Assembly: GCF_016863035.1 (NCBI RefSeq)
Contig: NZ_BOOC01000001.1
Location: 186,001 to 250,000, forward strand
Direction of reading: 5' to 3'
Length of the DNA: 64,000 bases
Source of the DNA: Microbispora corallina
Lineage (GTDB): Bacteria > Actinomycetota > Actinomycetes > Streptosporangiales > Streptosporangiaceae
The notes beneath the pieces are model-generated. The model made no database searches, was not told where the DNA came from, and saw nothing but the letters and a program-made list of their open reading frames with translations. A program made the position numbers and the translations under genes. Position 1 is the stretch's first letter; each line of letters opens with the position of its first letter. Positions 37,846 to 47,424 of the stretch are shown one piece after another.

Positions 37846-37992
37846 GGCGCCTCCCAAGGACGGCCCCACTCAGGGGAAGACGGCAACGGACGACACGGGG
37901 TGTCCGAACCTCGCGGTCGGTTATCCCCAGAATACGAGCCTGTAGACGTAGGCGAAAGAAAACGTCCAACGCGGTCCAAACCGGAGGTGACG

Positions 37993-39234
37993 TCATGGAC
38001 CCATTGGACCAAACGGACGACGAACGAGCGAGCCCGGGACCACCGCGTCGGGGCCGAACCTCCGGGCGGCCCTGTCCATGGCCTGTTCGGCCTCCCGCCA
38101 GCCCGTCTCCCGTTCGCCCAGGCCGAGCTGCCGGGTCGCGGTGGCGGCGGGAGCGAGGTTCTCCACACGGACGCCGACCAGCCGGAGACGCACCCGCTCC
38201 AGCCCGGCGGCTTCGTACAGCTCGCACGATGTGTCGTAAATCTCCTTCGCGACGTCGGTCGCCTCGCGGAGCGTCCGCGAGCGGGTGATCGTGGTGAAGT
38301 CGGAGCGGCGCAGCTTCACGCTGACGGTCCTGCCGACGTGGCCGGCCGCCCGCAGCCGGGCCGCGACCCGCTCCGACAGCCGCAGCAGCTCGCGGCGGAT
38401 CACCTCCGGGTCGTCCACGTCCTGGGAGAACGTCTCCTCGTTGCCGACGCTCTTGTCGGGCGCGTGCGGCACGACCCGGCGCTCGTCGCGCCCCCACGCG
38501 AGGGCCGCCAGGTGGGCGCCGACGGCCCCGAACTCCCGCTGGAGCGTCGCGACCGGGACGTGGGCCAGGTCGCCCACGGTCCTGATGCCGAGCCGCACGA
38601 GCGCCTGCTCGGTCCGCTCCCCCACGCCCCACAGGGCGGCGACCGGCAGCGGGTGAAGGAACTCCACGACCCCGTCGGCGGGGACGACCAGCAGGCCGTC
38701 CGGCTTGCACTGCCGGGACGCGAGCTTCGCCACGAACTTGCTGCTCGCCACCCCCACCGAGCAGGTGATCCCATACCGGTCGGCCACCTGCTCGCGGATC
38801 GTGCGGGCGATGGCCGCGGGGCTGCCGAGCCGCCGCCGGGCGCCGCCGACGTCGAGGAACGCCTCGTCCGAGGCGATCGGCTCGACCTCCGGCGTGATCG
38901 CCTTGAAGATCTCCATGACGCCCCGGGACACCTCGGCGTACACGCCGTGGCGGGGCGGGATGACGGTCGCCTGGGGGCACAGGCGGCGGGCCCGGGTCAT
39001 CGGCATGGCCGAGTGGACGCCGAAGCGGCGGGCCTCGTAGGTCGCGCTGAGCACGACGCCGCGCGCCCCGGTCGCGCCGACGATGACGGGGGTGCCGCGC
39101 AGCTCGGGCCGGTCCAGCAGTTCGACGCTCGCGTAGAAGGCGTCCATGTCGACGTGGAGGATAGGGCAGCCGCTGTCGTCGGCCGGGCCGTCCGGCGGCG
39201 TCGGATCCCGGGGCAGCAGCTGGTTCCGCGACAC
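37993..39234 (-). CDS. dinB: DNA polymerase IV (Y family)
   Basis: 413 residues. Translesion polymerase. Metal-binding motifs HVDMDAFYASVE (D29, D31) and IASDEAFLDV (near 118-127), helix-hairpin-helix LAHVPVATLQREFG and the little-finger part are in place. No clear beta-clamp motif was found at the C terminus. GTG start at 39234. It stands alone between DUF3040 and methyltransferase genes, all on the minus strand. Confidence 0.94.
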   Translation of the reverse strand: MSRNQLLPRDPTPPDGPADDSGCPILHVDMDAFYASVELLDRPELRGTPVIVGATGARGVVLSATYEARRFGVHSAMPMTRARRLCPQATVIPPRHGVYAEVSRGVMEIFKAITPEVEPIASDEAFLDVGGARRRLGSPAAIARTIREQVADRYGITCSVGVASSKFVAKLASRQCKPDGLLVVPADGVVEFLHPLPVAALWGVGERTEQALVRLGIRTVGDLAHVPVATLQREFGAVGAHLAALAWGRDERRVVPHAPDKSVGNEETFSQDVDDPEVIRRELLRLSERVAARLRAAGHVGRTVSVKLRRSDFTTITRSRTLREATDVAKEIYDTSCELYEAAGLERVRLRLVGVRVENLAPAATATRQLGLGERETGWREAEQAMDRAARRFGPDAVVPGSLVRRPFGPMGP

Positions 39235-39292
39235 ACCGCCACCTTACCCGAACACGGTTTCTATTCGGAGCCCGGCGCGTGTCCGGATCGGG

Positions 39293-40012
39293 TCAGCGGT
39301 GGGCGAGCACGTGGAGGAGCGTCGCGATGTCCCGCAGGACGGGATGGGCGGCGGCCTCCTTCTCCAGCGCGATCAGCCCGTCCGGGTCGCCCTCGGCCAG
39401 CATGCCCGGCACGAGGTCGGCGAAGATCCGCACGCCGTGCACGTCGCCGACCGTGAACCCCGCCCGGCCCAGCAGGGCGGTCAGGGCGTCGCGGGAGAAC
39501 CGGCGCGGGGTGGGATCGCGGTCGCCCCAGCGCCCGTCCGGGTCGGACAGCACCCGCCGCGCCTCGTCGAAGTGCCCGGCGAGCGAGCGGTGGACGGCCG
39601 CGGCGACCGAGTTGGCGGCGAGCACGCTGACCACGCCGCCCGGGCGCAGCACCCCGGCGACCGCGCCGAGCGCCCCCGCCGGGTCCTCCACGTACTCCAG
39701 CACACTGTGGCACAGAACGAGGTCGGCGCTGCCCGGCGCGATCAGGTCGCCGAGGTCGGCCGCGTCGCCCTGCAGGCCCTTGACGCCGACCCCGGTCTCC
39801 GCGGCCCGCCGCTCCAGCGCGGCGAGGGAGTCGGGGGTGGGATCGACGACCGTCACCACGTGGCCCAGCTTCGCCAGCGGCACGGCGAAGCCTCCGGTGC
39901 CGCCTCCGGCGTCGACGATGTCGAGCGACTCGCGCCCGGTGGCCGCGGCCCGCTCGGAGAGGACCGCGCGCAGCGCCTCCCAGACGACCGCCTGCCGCGT
40001 GGCGTCACGCAC
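39293..40012 (-). CDS. Class I SAM-dependent methyltransferase
   Basis: 239 residues. SAM site DIVDAGGGTGGFAVPLAKLG (about 30-49), acidic VDPTPDSLAALE and DLVLCHSVLEYVEDP identify a small-molecule type methyltransferase, similar in pattern to CmoA/UbiE-type enzymes. GTG 40012 (VRDATRQAVVWEAL) follows GGGAGG five bases earlier; the longer frame runs into nusB and is not used. Substrate not identifiable. Confidence 0.87.
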   Translation of the reverse strand: MRDATRQAVVWEALRAVLSERAAATGRESLDIVDAGGGTGGFAVPLAKLGHVVTVVDPTPDSLAALERRAAETGVGVKGLQGDAADLGDLIAPGSADLVLCHSVLEYVEDPAGALGAVAGVLRPGGVVSVLAANSVAAAVHRSLAGHFDEARRVLSDPDGRWGDRDPTPRRFSRDALTALLGRAGFTVGDVHGVRIFADLVPGMLAEGDPDGLIALEKEAAAHPVLRDIATLLHVLAHR

Positions 40013-40101
40013 TTCGGCCTCCCTTGTCCCGCCCCCCGCGGGCGGTGCTTGCTTCGCCACGCCTTCCGGCGCGGCCGGCTCGGGGCGCCCGAGGCCCCCT
40101 C

Positions 40102-40512
40102 CTAGAGCGACAGCGACGGCTTGAGCTGCTTGAACCGGGCCAGCAGGCCGTTGACGAACTGCGGCGACTCCTCGGTCGACAGCTCGGCGGCGAGGTGGAC
40201 CCACTCGCTGATGACCACGCCCTCCGGGACCTCGTCCGACCAGAGCATCTCGTAGGTGCCGCCCCGCAGGACGTTGCGGTCGACGGCCGGCATGCGCTCC
40301 AGCGTCCAGCCCTCGGAGTAGGTCGAGATCAGCTCGTCGATCCGGTCCAGGTGCTGCACCACGCCCTCGACCAGGAAGGAGGTGTACTCGTTGACGGGCG
40401 GGTCCGCACGCTCCACCCGCTCGGCGAGCACGTCGAGCGGGCTCAGCCTTCTGGCCTCGGCCTCGAAGAGGATGTCCAGCGCGCGGCGGCGGGCCTTGCC
40501 CCGAGCCGACAC
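40102..40512 (-). CDS. nusB: Transcription antitermination factor NusB
   Basis: 136 residues, all-helical RNA-binding protein that pairs with NusE (ribosomal protein S10) at boxA in rRNA transcripts. The N-terminal block ARRRALDILFEAEAR and the C-terminal blocks ISTYSEGWTLERMPAVDRNVLR and VNGLLARF are conserved. GTG start at 40512, immediately after efp. Confidence 0.96.
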   Translation of the reverse strand: MSARGKARRRALDILFEAEARRLSPLDVLAERVERADPPVNEYTSFLVEGVVQHLDRIDELISTYSEGWTLERMPAVDRNVLRGGTYEMLWSDEVPEGVVISEWVHLAAELSTEESPQFVNGLLARFKQLKPSLSL

Positions 40513-40513
40513 G

Positions 40514-41074
40514 TCAGGCCCGACCGAGGTACTCGCCGGTGCGAGTGTCGACCTTGACCTTCTCTCCGGTGGTGATGAAGAGCGGCACCTTGATCTCGGC
40601 GCCGGTCTCCAGGGTGGCGGGCTTGGTGCCGCCGGTCGAGCGGTCGCCCTGCAGGCCCGGCTCGGTGTGCGCGATCGTCAGCTCCGCGGCCGCCGGCAGG
40701 TCGACGTAGAGGGGGTTGCCCTCGTTGAAGGCGATGGTCGCCAGCGTGTTCTCCAGCATGTAGTTGGCGGCGTCGCCGACCACCGACCGCTCCACGTTGA
40801 CCATGTCGTAGGTCTCGGTGTCCATGAACACGAAGTCGTCGCCGTCGAGGTAGGAGTACTGCATCTCGCGCTTGTCGACGTTGGCCACGTCGACCTTCAC
40901 GCCGGCGTTGAACGTCTTGTCCACGACCTTGCCGGACAGGATGTTCTTCAGCTTGGTGCGGACGAACGCGCCGCCCTTGCCGGGCTTGACGTGCTGGAAC
41001 TCAACGACGGTCCACAGCTCACCGCCGTCGAGCTTGAGCACCAGTCCGTTCTTCAGGTCGTTCGTCGTCGCCAC
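40514..41074 (-). CDS. efp: Elongation factor P
   Basis: 186 residues, three beta domains. Helps ribosomes through proline stretches. The loop that reaches the peptidyl centre is [12 protein letters not shown], with tip lysine K33. In most actinobacteria this loop is PGKGP; here the final Pro is Gly. No lysine-modifying partner (EpmA/EarP) is in the window. Stop lies next to the nusB start, and pepQ-type gene precedes it, the common pepQ-efp-nusB order. Confidence 0.97.
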   Translation of the reverse strand: MATTNDLKNGLVLKLDGGELWTVVEFQHVKPGKGGAFVRTKLKNILSGKVVDKTFNAGVKVDVANVDKREMQYSYLDGDDFVFMDTETYDMVNVERSVVGDAANYMLENTLATIAFNEGNPLYVDLPAAAELTIAHTEPGLQGDRSTGGTKPATLETGAEIKVPLFITTGEKVKVDTRTGEYLGRA

Positions 41075-41097
41075 GTGCGTCTCCCGCGTCGGCTGCC

Positions 41098-42156
41098 CTA
41101 CAGGACGAGCAGCTCCTTCGTCGTCAGTGTGAGAAGCTCCGGCCCGTCGTCACGCGTCACCAGCGTGTCCTCGATGCGCACACCGCCCCTGCCCGGAAGG
41201 TAAACCCCCGGCTCGACGGTGATCGGAACTCGATCCTCTAGTCTACCGGTCCTGCCAGGGCCCAGGAACGGCTGCTCGTGGATCTCCAGGCCCACTCCGT
41301 GGCCGAGCCCGTGGCCGAAGTGCCCGGCGTGCCCCGCCTCGGCGATCAGTTCGCGGGCCGCGGCGTCCACCTCGTCCGCCGTCGCCCCCACCCGTACGGC
41401 GTGGCGGCCGGCCCGCTGGGCAAGCCGCACGAGGTCGTAGAGGTCCCGCTGCCAGGCGGCGGGCCGGCCGACGGCCACGGTGCGGGTCATGTCGGCGTGG
41501 TAGCCCTCGTAGAGCGCGCCGAAGTCCATCGTGACCAGGTCGCCGCGCTCCACCGCCCGGTCGGAGGGGCTGTGGTGCGGGATCGACCCGTTCGGGCCGG
41601 AGGCCACGATCGCGTCGAACGCCGGCTTGTCCGCGCCGAGCTCGATCATGGCGATCGCGAGCCGGCGGGCGATCTCGCGCTCGGTCGTCCCGGGCGCGAT
41701 CGCCTCGACGACGCGGGCGAACGCCTCGTCGGTGATCGTGCAGGCCCGGCGCAGCGAGGCGAGCTCGCCCTCGTCCTTGACCGCGCGCACGGTCTCCACG
41801 ATCCCCTCGACGGGCGCGAGCGGGTGCGCGCCGGCGAGGTCGCGGAACGTCCCCACCGGCATGCGCCCGGCCTCGACGGCGACCGGCCCGGCGTCTCCCG
41901 CCCGCGACAGCAGCGCGCCCGCCACGTCGCGGTCCTCGATCACCTCCACGCCGGCGCAGCGCTCCCGGGCCGTCTCGGCGTACCGGGAGTCGGTGGCCAG
42001 CAGGGCCTCGCTCCCCGCGGTGAGGAGCAGGGCCGCGTTGCTGCTGTCGAGACCGGTCAGGTAGCGCACGTTGACGGCGGCGGTGACGAGGACGGCGGCG
42101 ACCTCGTGTCCGGGCAGCGCCGCGGCCACCCGCGCGCGGCGTGAGGCGTGAATCAC
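41098..42156 (-). CDS. pepQ: M24 Xaa-Pro aminopeptidase/dipeptidase
   Basis: 352 residues, pita-bread metallopeptidase cleaving Xaa-Pro bonds. Creatinase-like N domain, then metal ligands in [17 protein letters not shown] (two Asp), [16 protein letters not shown] (His), and [19 protein letters not shown] (two Glu). GTG start at 42156. First of the pepQ-efp-nusB group. Xaa-Pro versus Xaa-Pro dipeptidase activity cannot be separated from sequence alone. Confidence 0.93.
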   Translation of the reverse strand: MIHASRRARVAAALPGHEVAAVLVTAAVNVRYLTGLDSSNAALLLTAGSEALLATDSRYAETARERCAGVEVIEDRDVAGALLSRAGDAGPVAVEAGRMPVGTFRDLAGAHPLAPVEGIVETVRAVKDEGELASLRRACTITDEAFARVVEAIAPGTTEREIARRLAIAMIELGADKPAFDAIVASGPNGSIPHHSPSDRAVERGDLVTMDFGALYEGYHADMTRTVAVGRPAAWQRDLYDLVRLAQRAGRHAVRVGATADEVDAAARELIAEAGHAGHFGHGLGHGVGLEIHEQPFLGPGRTGRLEDRVPITVEPGVYLPGRGGVRIEDTLVTRDDGPELLTLTTKELLVL

Positions 42157-42336
42157 GAACGGGACTCTACGCCCGGCCTGACCCGCCGGCGGCCCGGAGC
42201 CGGGAGGTCGCCTTGTCCTCCGCTCGACCTTTCCGGGCGGTTGCCGCGGTTTCTGACGTCGTGCCCGGCGAATGAAGCGTTTCGGCCCGGCGCGGTAAGT
42301 ACGGGTGACCGCGCTCGCCGAGAAAGGCCGACATGC

Positions 42337-42891
42337 ATGACGTCACAAGTCGATGCCGATGACGCGACCCTCATCGGACGGTCCCTGGACGATCCGGAGG
42401 TCTTCGCCGCCCTGTTCGACCGGCACGCCCCGCTCCTGCACCGCTACGCGGCCAGGCGTCTCGGACCGAGTGAGGCCGAGGACGTGGTGGCCGACACGTT
42501 CCTGGCCGCCTTCCAGCGCCGGGGCGATTACGACAGGGGCCGCCCCGACGCCCGTCCATGGCTGTACGGCATCGCCTCCAACCTGATCGGCAAACGGCGG
42601 CGCGCCGAGACGGCCCTCTACCGCGCGTACATCCGCAGCGGCGTGCACCCGGCGGAGATACCAGGCGCGCAAGTGGAGGACCGGCTCGACACCCTGGCCG
42701 TCAACCGGCCGCTGGCGCGGGCCCTGCTGGCGCTCAAACCGGCCGATCGCGACGTGCTGCTCCTCGTCGCCTGGGCCGAACTGAGCTACCAGGAGGTCGC
42801 CGCCGCGCTCGCGATCCCGCCGGGCACCGTCGCCTCGCGACTCAACCGAGCCCGCATCCAGATCCGTCACGCGCTGGAAGAAGGAGACTGA
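42337..42891 (+). CDS. ECF-type RNA polymerase sigma factor
   Basis: 184 residues. Sigma region 2 block FDRHAPLLHRYAARRLG...EAEDVVADTFLAAFQRR and region 4 helix-turn-helix block WAELSYQEVAAALAIPPGTVASRLNRAR. Close to the ECF groups that pair with small membrane proteins. ATG 42337 follows GAAAGG; the open frame upstream has no ribosome site. The next gene starts three bases after its stop. Confidence 0.94.
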   Translation: MTSQVDADDATLIGRSLDDPEVFAALFDRHAPLLHRYAARRLGPSEAEDVVADTFLAAFQRRGDYDRGRPDARPWLYGIASNLIGKRRRAETALYRAYIRSGVHPAEIPGAQVEDRLDTLAVNRPLARALLALKPADRDVLLLVAWAELSYQEVAAALAIPPGTVASRLNRARIQIRHALEEGD

Positions 42892-42893
42892 CA

Positions 42894-43502
42894 GTGGACG
42901 CACTGAAAGCCATGTGGGAGACCGTCCCGCCGGCCACTCCGGACGATCTCGCGAGAGCGAGACGCCGCCTGATCGAGGAGATGGGCGGACGGCGGCGGCT
43001 GATCACCGTTCCCCGGCTGCTGGTCGCCGCCGCTGCGGCAGCGGCCGTCGTCATACCGCTGATCAACGGCCTCGGCACGCCCGCGTACGCGGTGACCAAG
43101 AACCCGGACGGGACGATCACCGTAACCGTCAACGAACTGCGCGACCCCGCGGGGCTGGAGGCCGAGCTGAGGTCGGTCGGCATCAAGGCCGACGTGTCGT
43201 TCCTCGCGCCGCACACGCGATGCGCGGGACCGCGGTTCGCCGGCGTGGATCCCTCGTACGGGACGCGGCCGCACACGGAGGCGGAACTGAAGTGGGGCGC
43301 CGAGCACTGGCGGTCGCTCCAGGTCATCAAGGCGATCCCGGCAGGCCACCGGATCGGGATCCACCCGGAGTACATCCGGCCGGACGAGACACTCGTGCTG
43401 GAGATCCGCGACGACCAGAACCCGAAGGTGCTTTGGACACTCGGCGCATGGCTGGCCGAGGCCGGCACCCCTGTGAAGCCCTGCACACCCGTCAAGGACT
43501 GA
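42894..43502 (+). CDS. Small membrane protein partnered with the ECF sigma factor (CU044_5270-like)
   Basis: 202 residues. Short cytoplasmic N terminus WETVPPATPDDLARARRRL, one membrane helix (about 40-57) and an outer part with a KNPDGTITVTVNELRDPAGLEAEL segment. The N terminus resembles CU044_5270-type proteins that sit beside ECF sigma genes; a regulatory link is likely but anti-sigma activity is unproven. No ZAS-type HxxxCxxC motif is present. GTG 42894 with AAGGAG nine bases before. Confidence 0.8.
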   Translation: MDALKAMWETVPPATPDDLARARRRLIEEMGGRRRLITVPRLLVAAAAAAAVVIPLINGLGTPAYAVTKNPDGTITVTVNELRDPAGLEAELRSVGIKADVSFLAPHTRCAGPRFAGVDPSYGTRPHTEAELKWGAEHWRSLQVIKAIPAGHRIGIHPEYIRPDETLVLEIRDDQNPKVLWTLGAWLAEAGTPVKPCTPVKD

Positions 43503-43604
43503 GGCGGGCACGTCCGCCGGTCCTCGCCACGCGGCCCCGGCGGACCTCCGTCCCACCGGCGACGTCACGGCGGTCGCGCCGTACGCCCTGACGCCGATGT
43601 CCCG

Positions 43605-43639
43605 CCCCTGACCGCGCCGGGTCCCGGCGCGGCCAGGGG
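43605..43639. terminator. Long GC hairpin between convergent genes
   Basis: CCCCTG, an A bulge, CCGCGCCGG and their complements meet around a two-base loop. It sits between the ends of the sigma partner gene and the LLM oxidoreductase gene and can serve both strands. No T tract. Confidence 0.7.
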
Positions 43640-43647
43640 GACGGGGA

Positions 43648-44682
43648 TCAGGCGGCGATGTCGCGGATCCGCTCGACGAGCCGCACCCGCTCCTCGTGCG
43701 TACGGGCGAAGGGGGCGACGTTGAGCGTGGTGACGCCGGCCTCCCGCAGGGCGGCGACCCGCTCCCTGATGTGGCCCTCGGGGCCGACCAGGGACATCTT
43801 CTCCAGCAGCTCGCGCGGCACCTGGGCGGCCGCCTCCTCCTTCTTGCCGTCGAGATAGAGGTCCTGGATGAGCGCGGCCTCCTTCTCGAAGCCGTACCGG
43901 CGGGCCAGGTCGTTGTAGAAGTTCCTGCCGCGGGCGCCCATGCCGCCGATGTAGAGGGCGGCCATCGGGCGTCCGAGCTCCAGGACGTCGTCCACGTCGT
44001 CGCCGATGGCCAGCACGGCCTGCGCGATCACGTCCAGCTCGCCGAGCTCCGGGTCCCTGCGGGCCTTCCCGGCGGCCAGCGACGGACCCCACACCTCGGC
44101 GGCCTTCTCCGGCATGAAGAAGATCGGCTCCCAGCCCTCGGCCAGCTCGGCCGTCAGCTCGACGTTCTTGGGCCCGATGGCCGCGACGACGATCGGGATG
44201 CGCTCCCGCACCGGGTGGTTGATCAGCTTGAGCGGCTTGCCCAGGCCGGTGCCGCCCTCCAGGGGCAGCGTGTAGTGCTTCCCGGCGTACTCGAGCCGCT
44301 CCCGCCTCCAGACCTTGCGGCAGATCTCGATCACCTCGCGGGTGCGGCCCAGCGGCGCGGTGTACGGCACACCGTGGAAGCCCTCGATCACCTGCGGCCC
44401 TGAGGCGCCGAGGCCGAGCGTGAAGCGCCCGTCGGAGACGTAGTCGAGGCCCGCCGCGGTCATGGCCAGCAGAGCCGGGGTGCGGGAGTAGATCGGCAGG
44501 ATGCCCGAGGCGATCTGCAGCCGCTCGGTCCGCGCCGCGATGTAGCCCATCTGGCTGACCGCGTCGAAGCTGTACGCCTCGGCCACGAACACGATGTCGA
44601 GCCCGGCCTTCTCGTAGTCGGCCAGCTCGGCCACGGTCTCCTTGAAGCCCCCGGCGTAGTTGAGGGCCATCCCGATCCGCAT
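43648..44682 (-). CDS. LLM-class (probable F420-dependent) oxidoreductase
   Basis: 344 residues, bacterial-luciferase-like barrel. N terminus MRIGMALNYAGGF, the strand TERLQIASGILPIYSRTP and block SDGRFTLGLGASGPQVIEGFHG match the F420 group rather than FMN-type SsuD. These enzymes use reduced F420 for hydride transfer. Substrate unknown. Lone gene, ATG 44682. Confidence 0.87.
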   Translation of the reverse strand: MRIGMALNYAGGFKETVAELADYEKAGLDIVFVAEAYSFDAVSQMGYIAARTERLQIASGILPIYSRTPALLAMTAAGLDYVSDGRFTLGLGASGPQVIEGFHGVPYTAPLGRTREVIEICRKVWRRERLEYAGKHYTLPLEGGTGLGKPLKLINHPVRERIPIVVAAIGPKNVELTAELAEGWEPIFFMPEKAAEVWGPSLAAGKARRDPELGELDVIAQAVLAIGDDVDDVLELGRPMAALYIGGMGARGRNFYNDLARRYGFEKEAALIQDLYLDGKKEEAAAQVPRELLEKMSLVGPEGHIRERVAALREAGVTTLNVAPFARTHEERVRLVERIRDIAA

Positions 44683-44773
44683 CCGCTTCGTCCTTCCGCG
44701 TGCCCGCCGGTAACCGAATGTTGTTCCGTTCGTCGGCTCCCAAGGCTAACGACAGGACGGGCGGCGGTCGACC

Positions 44774-45577
44774 TCAGGGCCGCCGGGCGACGCCGCCGAG
44801 CACCGGCAGGAACGCCGTGCGCAGCGGCGGGGTGTGCGGGTCGGGCCGCCACTCGTGCAACTGCACGAGACCGGGCTCCACCAGCTCGAACCCGTCGAAG
44901 AACCGGGCGATGGCCTCGCGGGGGCGGGCGTCGAAGGGGGCGTTGGCGGCGCCGTACACCCCGCCGGCGGCCGCCATCACGGCGGGCAGCGGGTCGGAGG
45001 TGACGTGCGACACCACGATGTGGCTGCCGGGGGGCAGGGCGTCTCGGTACTGGGCGACGATCCCGGCCGGGTCCTCCTCGTCGGAGACGAAGTGCAGGCA
45101 GGCCAGCATCAGCAGCGCGACCGGCTCGTCGCCGGGGCCGAAGTCGGCGGGCAGGGCGGCCAGCACGTCGCCGGGCCGCCGCAGGTCGGCCTCCAGGAAC
45201 TCCACGCGCGGGTCCCCGGCCAGCAGCGCCCGCCCGTGGACGGCCACCACCGGGTCGTTGTCCACGTAGACGACCCGGGCGTCCGGGGCGGCGGCGAGGG
45301 CGATCTCGTGCACGTTGCCCTGCGTCGGCAGGCCGGCTCCGAGGTCGACGAAGCGCCGGATGCCGCACTCCCCCGCCAGGTGGAGGACGGCACGGCCGAG
45401 GAATGCCCGGTTCTCCCGCACGGCCTCCCTGACGTGGCCCCGGGACAGCTCGATGACCTTCTCGGCGGCGGCGCGGTCGGCCGGGAAGTGGTTCTTGCCG
45501 CCGAGGTAGTAGTCGTACATCCGGGCCACGTTCGGCCGGGTGACGTCCAGCCCCCCGGGGGCCTGCCGCTCTCCCAC
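44774..45577 (-). CDS. SAM-dependent methyltransferase, DUF574 (PF04672) family
   Basis: 267 residues. RPNVARMYDYYLGGKNHFPADR is the family signature, followed by SAM site RFVDLGAGLPTQGNVHE and VVYVDNDPVV. Very common in actinomycetes, substrates unknown. GTG 45577 has GGGAG about six bases upstream; ATG 45616 upstream lacks a ribosome site. Confidence 0.9.
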   Translation of the reverse strand: MGERQAPGGLDVTRPNVARMYDYYLGGKNHFPADRAAAEKVIELSRGHVREAVRENRAFLGRAVLHLAGECGIRRFVDLGAGLPTQGNVHEIALAAAPDARVVYVDNDPVVAVHGRALLAGDPRVEFLEADLRRPGDVLAALPADFGPGDEPVALLMLACLHFVSDEEDPAGIVAQYRDALPPGSHIVVSHVTSDPLPAVMAAAGGVYGAANAPFDARPREAIARFFDGFELVEPGLVQLHEWRPDPHTPPLRTAFLPVLGGVARRP

Positions 45578-45655
45578 CGCCGTCTCCCGCCTGCCGTGAC
45601 GAATCCCCGTGATCATAGTGGGTGTCCCGGCAGCCGGACAGCCTGGTCTCGGAAT

Positions 45656-46297
45656 TCAGGACGCCGGGCGGCCGGGGTCCTTCTGCTCCAGCGAGAGGAG
45701 GTCCTCGGCCGTGTCCACGTCGGCGGGGTCCCCCACGTCGTCGCAGGGGACCAGGGTCACCAGATCCGGGCGGGACCGCAGGAACGGCCGCGCGCCCGCA
45801 TCCGCGACGGCCAGCGCGGCCACTTCGGCGACGTGCTCCCGGGCGATCAGGACGGGATTGCGGGGCGCGCCGCCGTAGGAGGCGGCGGCCACGGAGGCTC
45901 CCGCGGCGAACGCCCCGATCAGCCGCCGTACGGCCGCGGGGCCGACCAGCGGCTGGTCGGCGAGGGCGACGACCACGGCCCCGGCCCGGCCGGGCAGCGC
46001 GCGGAGACCGGCCCGGAGAGACGAGCCCATGCCGGTCGCCCAATCGGGGTTGGCCACGACCTCGGCTTCCGGGACGGGGACGAGGGCCGCGCCAAGCACC
46101 ACGATCACGGGGTCGCATCCGCCGTCCGCGAGCAGCCGCACCCCGCGGTCGACCAGCCGCTCGCCGCGGAACTCCACGAGGGCCTTGGGCGTCCCGAGAC
46201 GGCTCCCGGCCCCCGCGGCGAGCAGCAGCCCGGCTACAGCCGCGCCGCCCGCCCGCTCCGCCGGGTCCGCCCGCCCGCCGCTCGCCTGCCGTGTCAC
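45656..46297 (-). CDS. MobA-like nucleotidyltransferase (molybdenum cofactor type)
   Basis: 213 residues. N-terminal GLLLAAGAGSRLGTPKALVE is the NTP-transferase motif, with VVVALADQPLVGPAA in the core. Homologues beside xdhC (MocA type) link CTP or GTP to molybdopterin for molybdenum hydroxylases. GTG 46297 overlaps the xdhC stop as GTGA. Last gene of the coxD-coxE-xdhC unit. Confidence 0.9.
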   Translation of the reverse strand: MTRQASGGRADPAERAGGAAVAGLLLAAGAGSRLGTPKALVEFRGERLVDRGVRLLADGGCDPVIVVLGAALVPVPEAEVVANPDWATGMGSSLRAGLRALPGRAGAVVVALADQPLVGPAAVRRLIGAFAAGASVAAASYGGAPRNPVLIAREHVAEVAALAVADAGARPFLRSRPDLVTLVPCDDVGDPADVDTAEDLLSLEQKDPGRPAS

Positions 46298-47424
46298 AGC
46301 GCGCCCCCGGGGTCGCCGTCGCCCGGGGCGGGGTCGCCGTGGATGCGGCCCGTCGTCTCGGTCAGCGGCAGGCCGCTGCCGCCCCAGCGGAGCCCGATCA
46401 GCTCGGCCGCGATCGACACCGCCGTCTCCTCCGGCGTGCGGGCCCCGAGGTCGAGACCGATCGGGGAGCGCAGCCGGGCGATCGCGGCCTCCGGCAGGCC
46501 GGCCTCGCGCAGCCGCGCCAGCCGGTCGGCGTGCGTGCGGCGCGAACCCATCGCCCCCACGTACGCCGCCGGGGTGCGCAGGGCCACCTCCAGCAGCGGG
46601 ACGTCGAACTTGGGGTCGTGGGTGAGCACGCAGATCACGGTCCGCCCGTCGACCTCGGTGGCGGACAGGTAGTCGTGCGGCCACTTCACCACGACCTCGT
46701 CGGCGTCGGGGAACCGCTTGGCCGTGGCGAAGACCGGCCGGGCGTCGCAGACGACCACGTGGTAGCCGAGGAACTTGCCGATCCGCGCGACCGCCGCCGC
46801 GAAGTCGATCGCGCCGAAGACGAGCATCCTGGGCGCCGGCGCGAACGACTGGACGAAGACCTGCAGGTCGTCGAGGCGCCGCTCCCCCTCCGGGCCGTAC
46901 CGGCGGACGCCTGTGAGGCCCTGCGCGAGCATGCCGCGGACGTCGTCGTCCACCGCGTCGTCGAGCCGCGCGGAGCCGAGCGACCCCGACGCGTGGGAGG
47001 GCCAGATGACGCGGCGGGCCCCCACCGGCCCCGGGCCCGCCACGATCGTCGCGACGGCGACCGGGCGGCGCGCCGCGATCGAGGCGGCGATCTCACCCAG
47101 CTCCGGGTACGCCTCCCGCGACACCGCCTCCACGAACACGTCGATGATTCCGCCGCAGGTCAGGCCGACGGAGAACGCCTCGTCGTCGCTCACGCCGTAC
47201 CGCTGGAGGACCGGCGGCTCCCCCTCGGCCACCTCGCGGGCCAGTTCGTAGACCGCCCCCTCGACGCAGCCGCCCGACACGCTGCCGACGGCCTCGCCGT
47301 CCCGTACGGCCATGGACGCGCCGGGCGGGCGGGGCGCGCTGCGGAACGTGCCGACGACGGTGGCCAGCCCGAACCGCTCCCCCGTCTCCCACCAGCGCGT
47401 GATCTGGTCGAGCACGTCACGCAT
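46294..47424 (-). CDS. XdhC/CoxF-family molybdenum enzyme maturation protein
   Basis: 376 residues. N-terminal XdhC/CoxI domain with TFRSAPRPPGASMAV and GSVSGGCVEG, C-terminal Rossmann-like domain with MLVFGAIDFAAAVARIGK and the block VCVLTHDPKFD. The family protects or sulfurates molybdenum cofactor before insertion into xanthine or CO dehydrogenases. ATG 47424 overlaps the coxE stop by eight bases. Confidence 0.94.
   Translation of the reverse strand: MRDVLDQITRWWETGERFGLATVVGTFRSAPRPPGASMAVRDGEAVGSVSGGCVEGAVYELAREVAEGEPPVLQRYGVSDDEAFSVGLTCGGIIDVFVEAVSREAYPELGEIAASIAARRPVAVATIVAGPGPVGARRVIWPSHASGSLGSARLDDAVDDDVRGMLAQGLTGVRRYGPEGERRLDDLQVFVQSFAPAPRMLVFGAIDFAAAVARIGKFLGYHVVVCDARPVFATAKRFPDADEVVVKWPHDYLSATEVDGRTVICVLTHDPKFDVPLLEVALRTPAAYVGAMGSRRTHADRLARLREAGLPEAAIARLRSPIGLDLGARTPEETAVSIAAELIGLRWGGSGLPLTETTGRIHGDPAPGDGDPGGAL

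Noticed and set aside
36952-39456. Open frame of 834 codons on the plus strand
   Set aside because: Overlaps the transglutaminase gene out of frame and the DUF3040 and dinB genes antisense, both of which have clear families.
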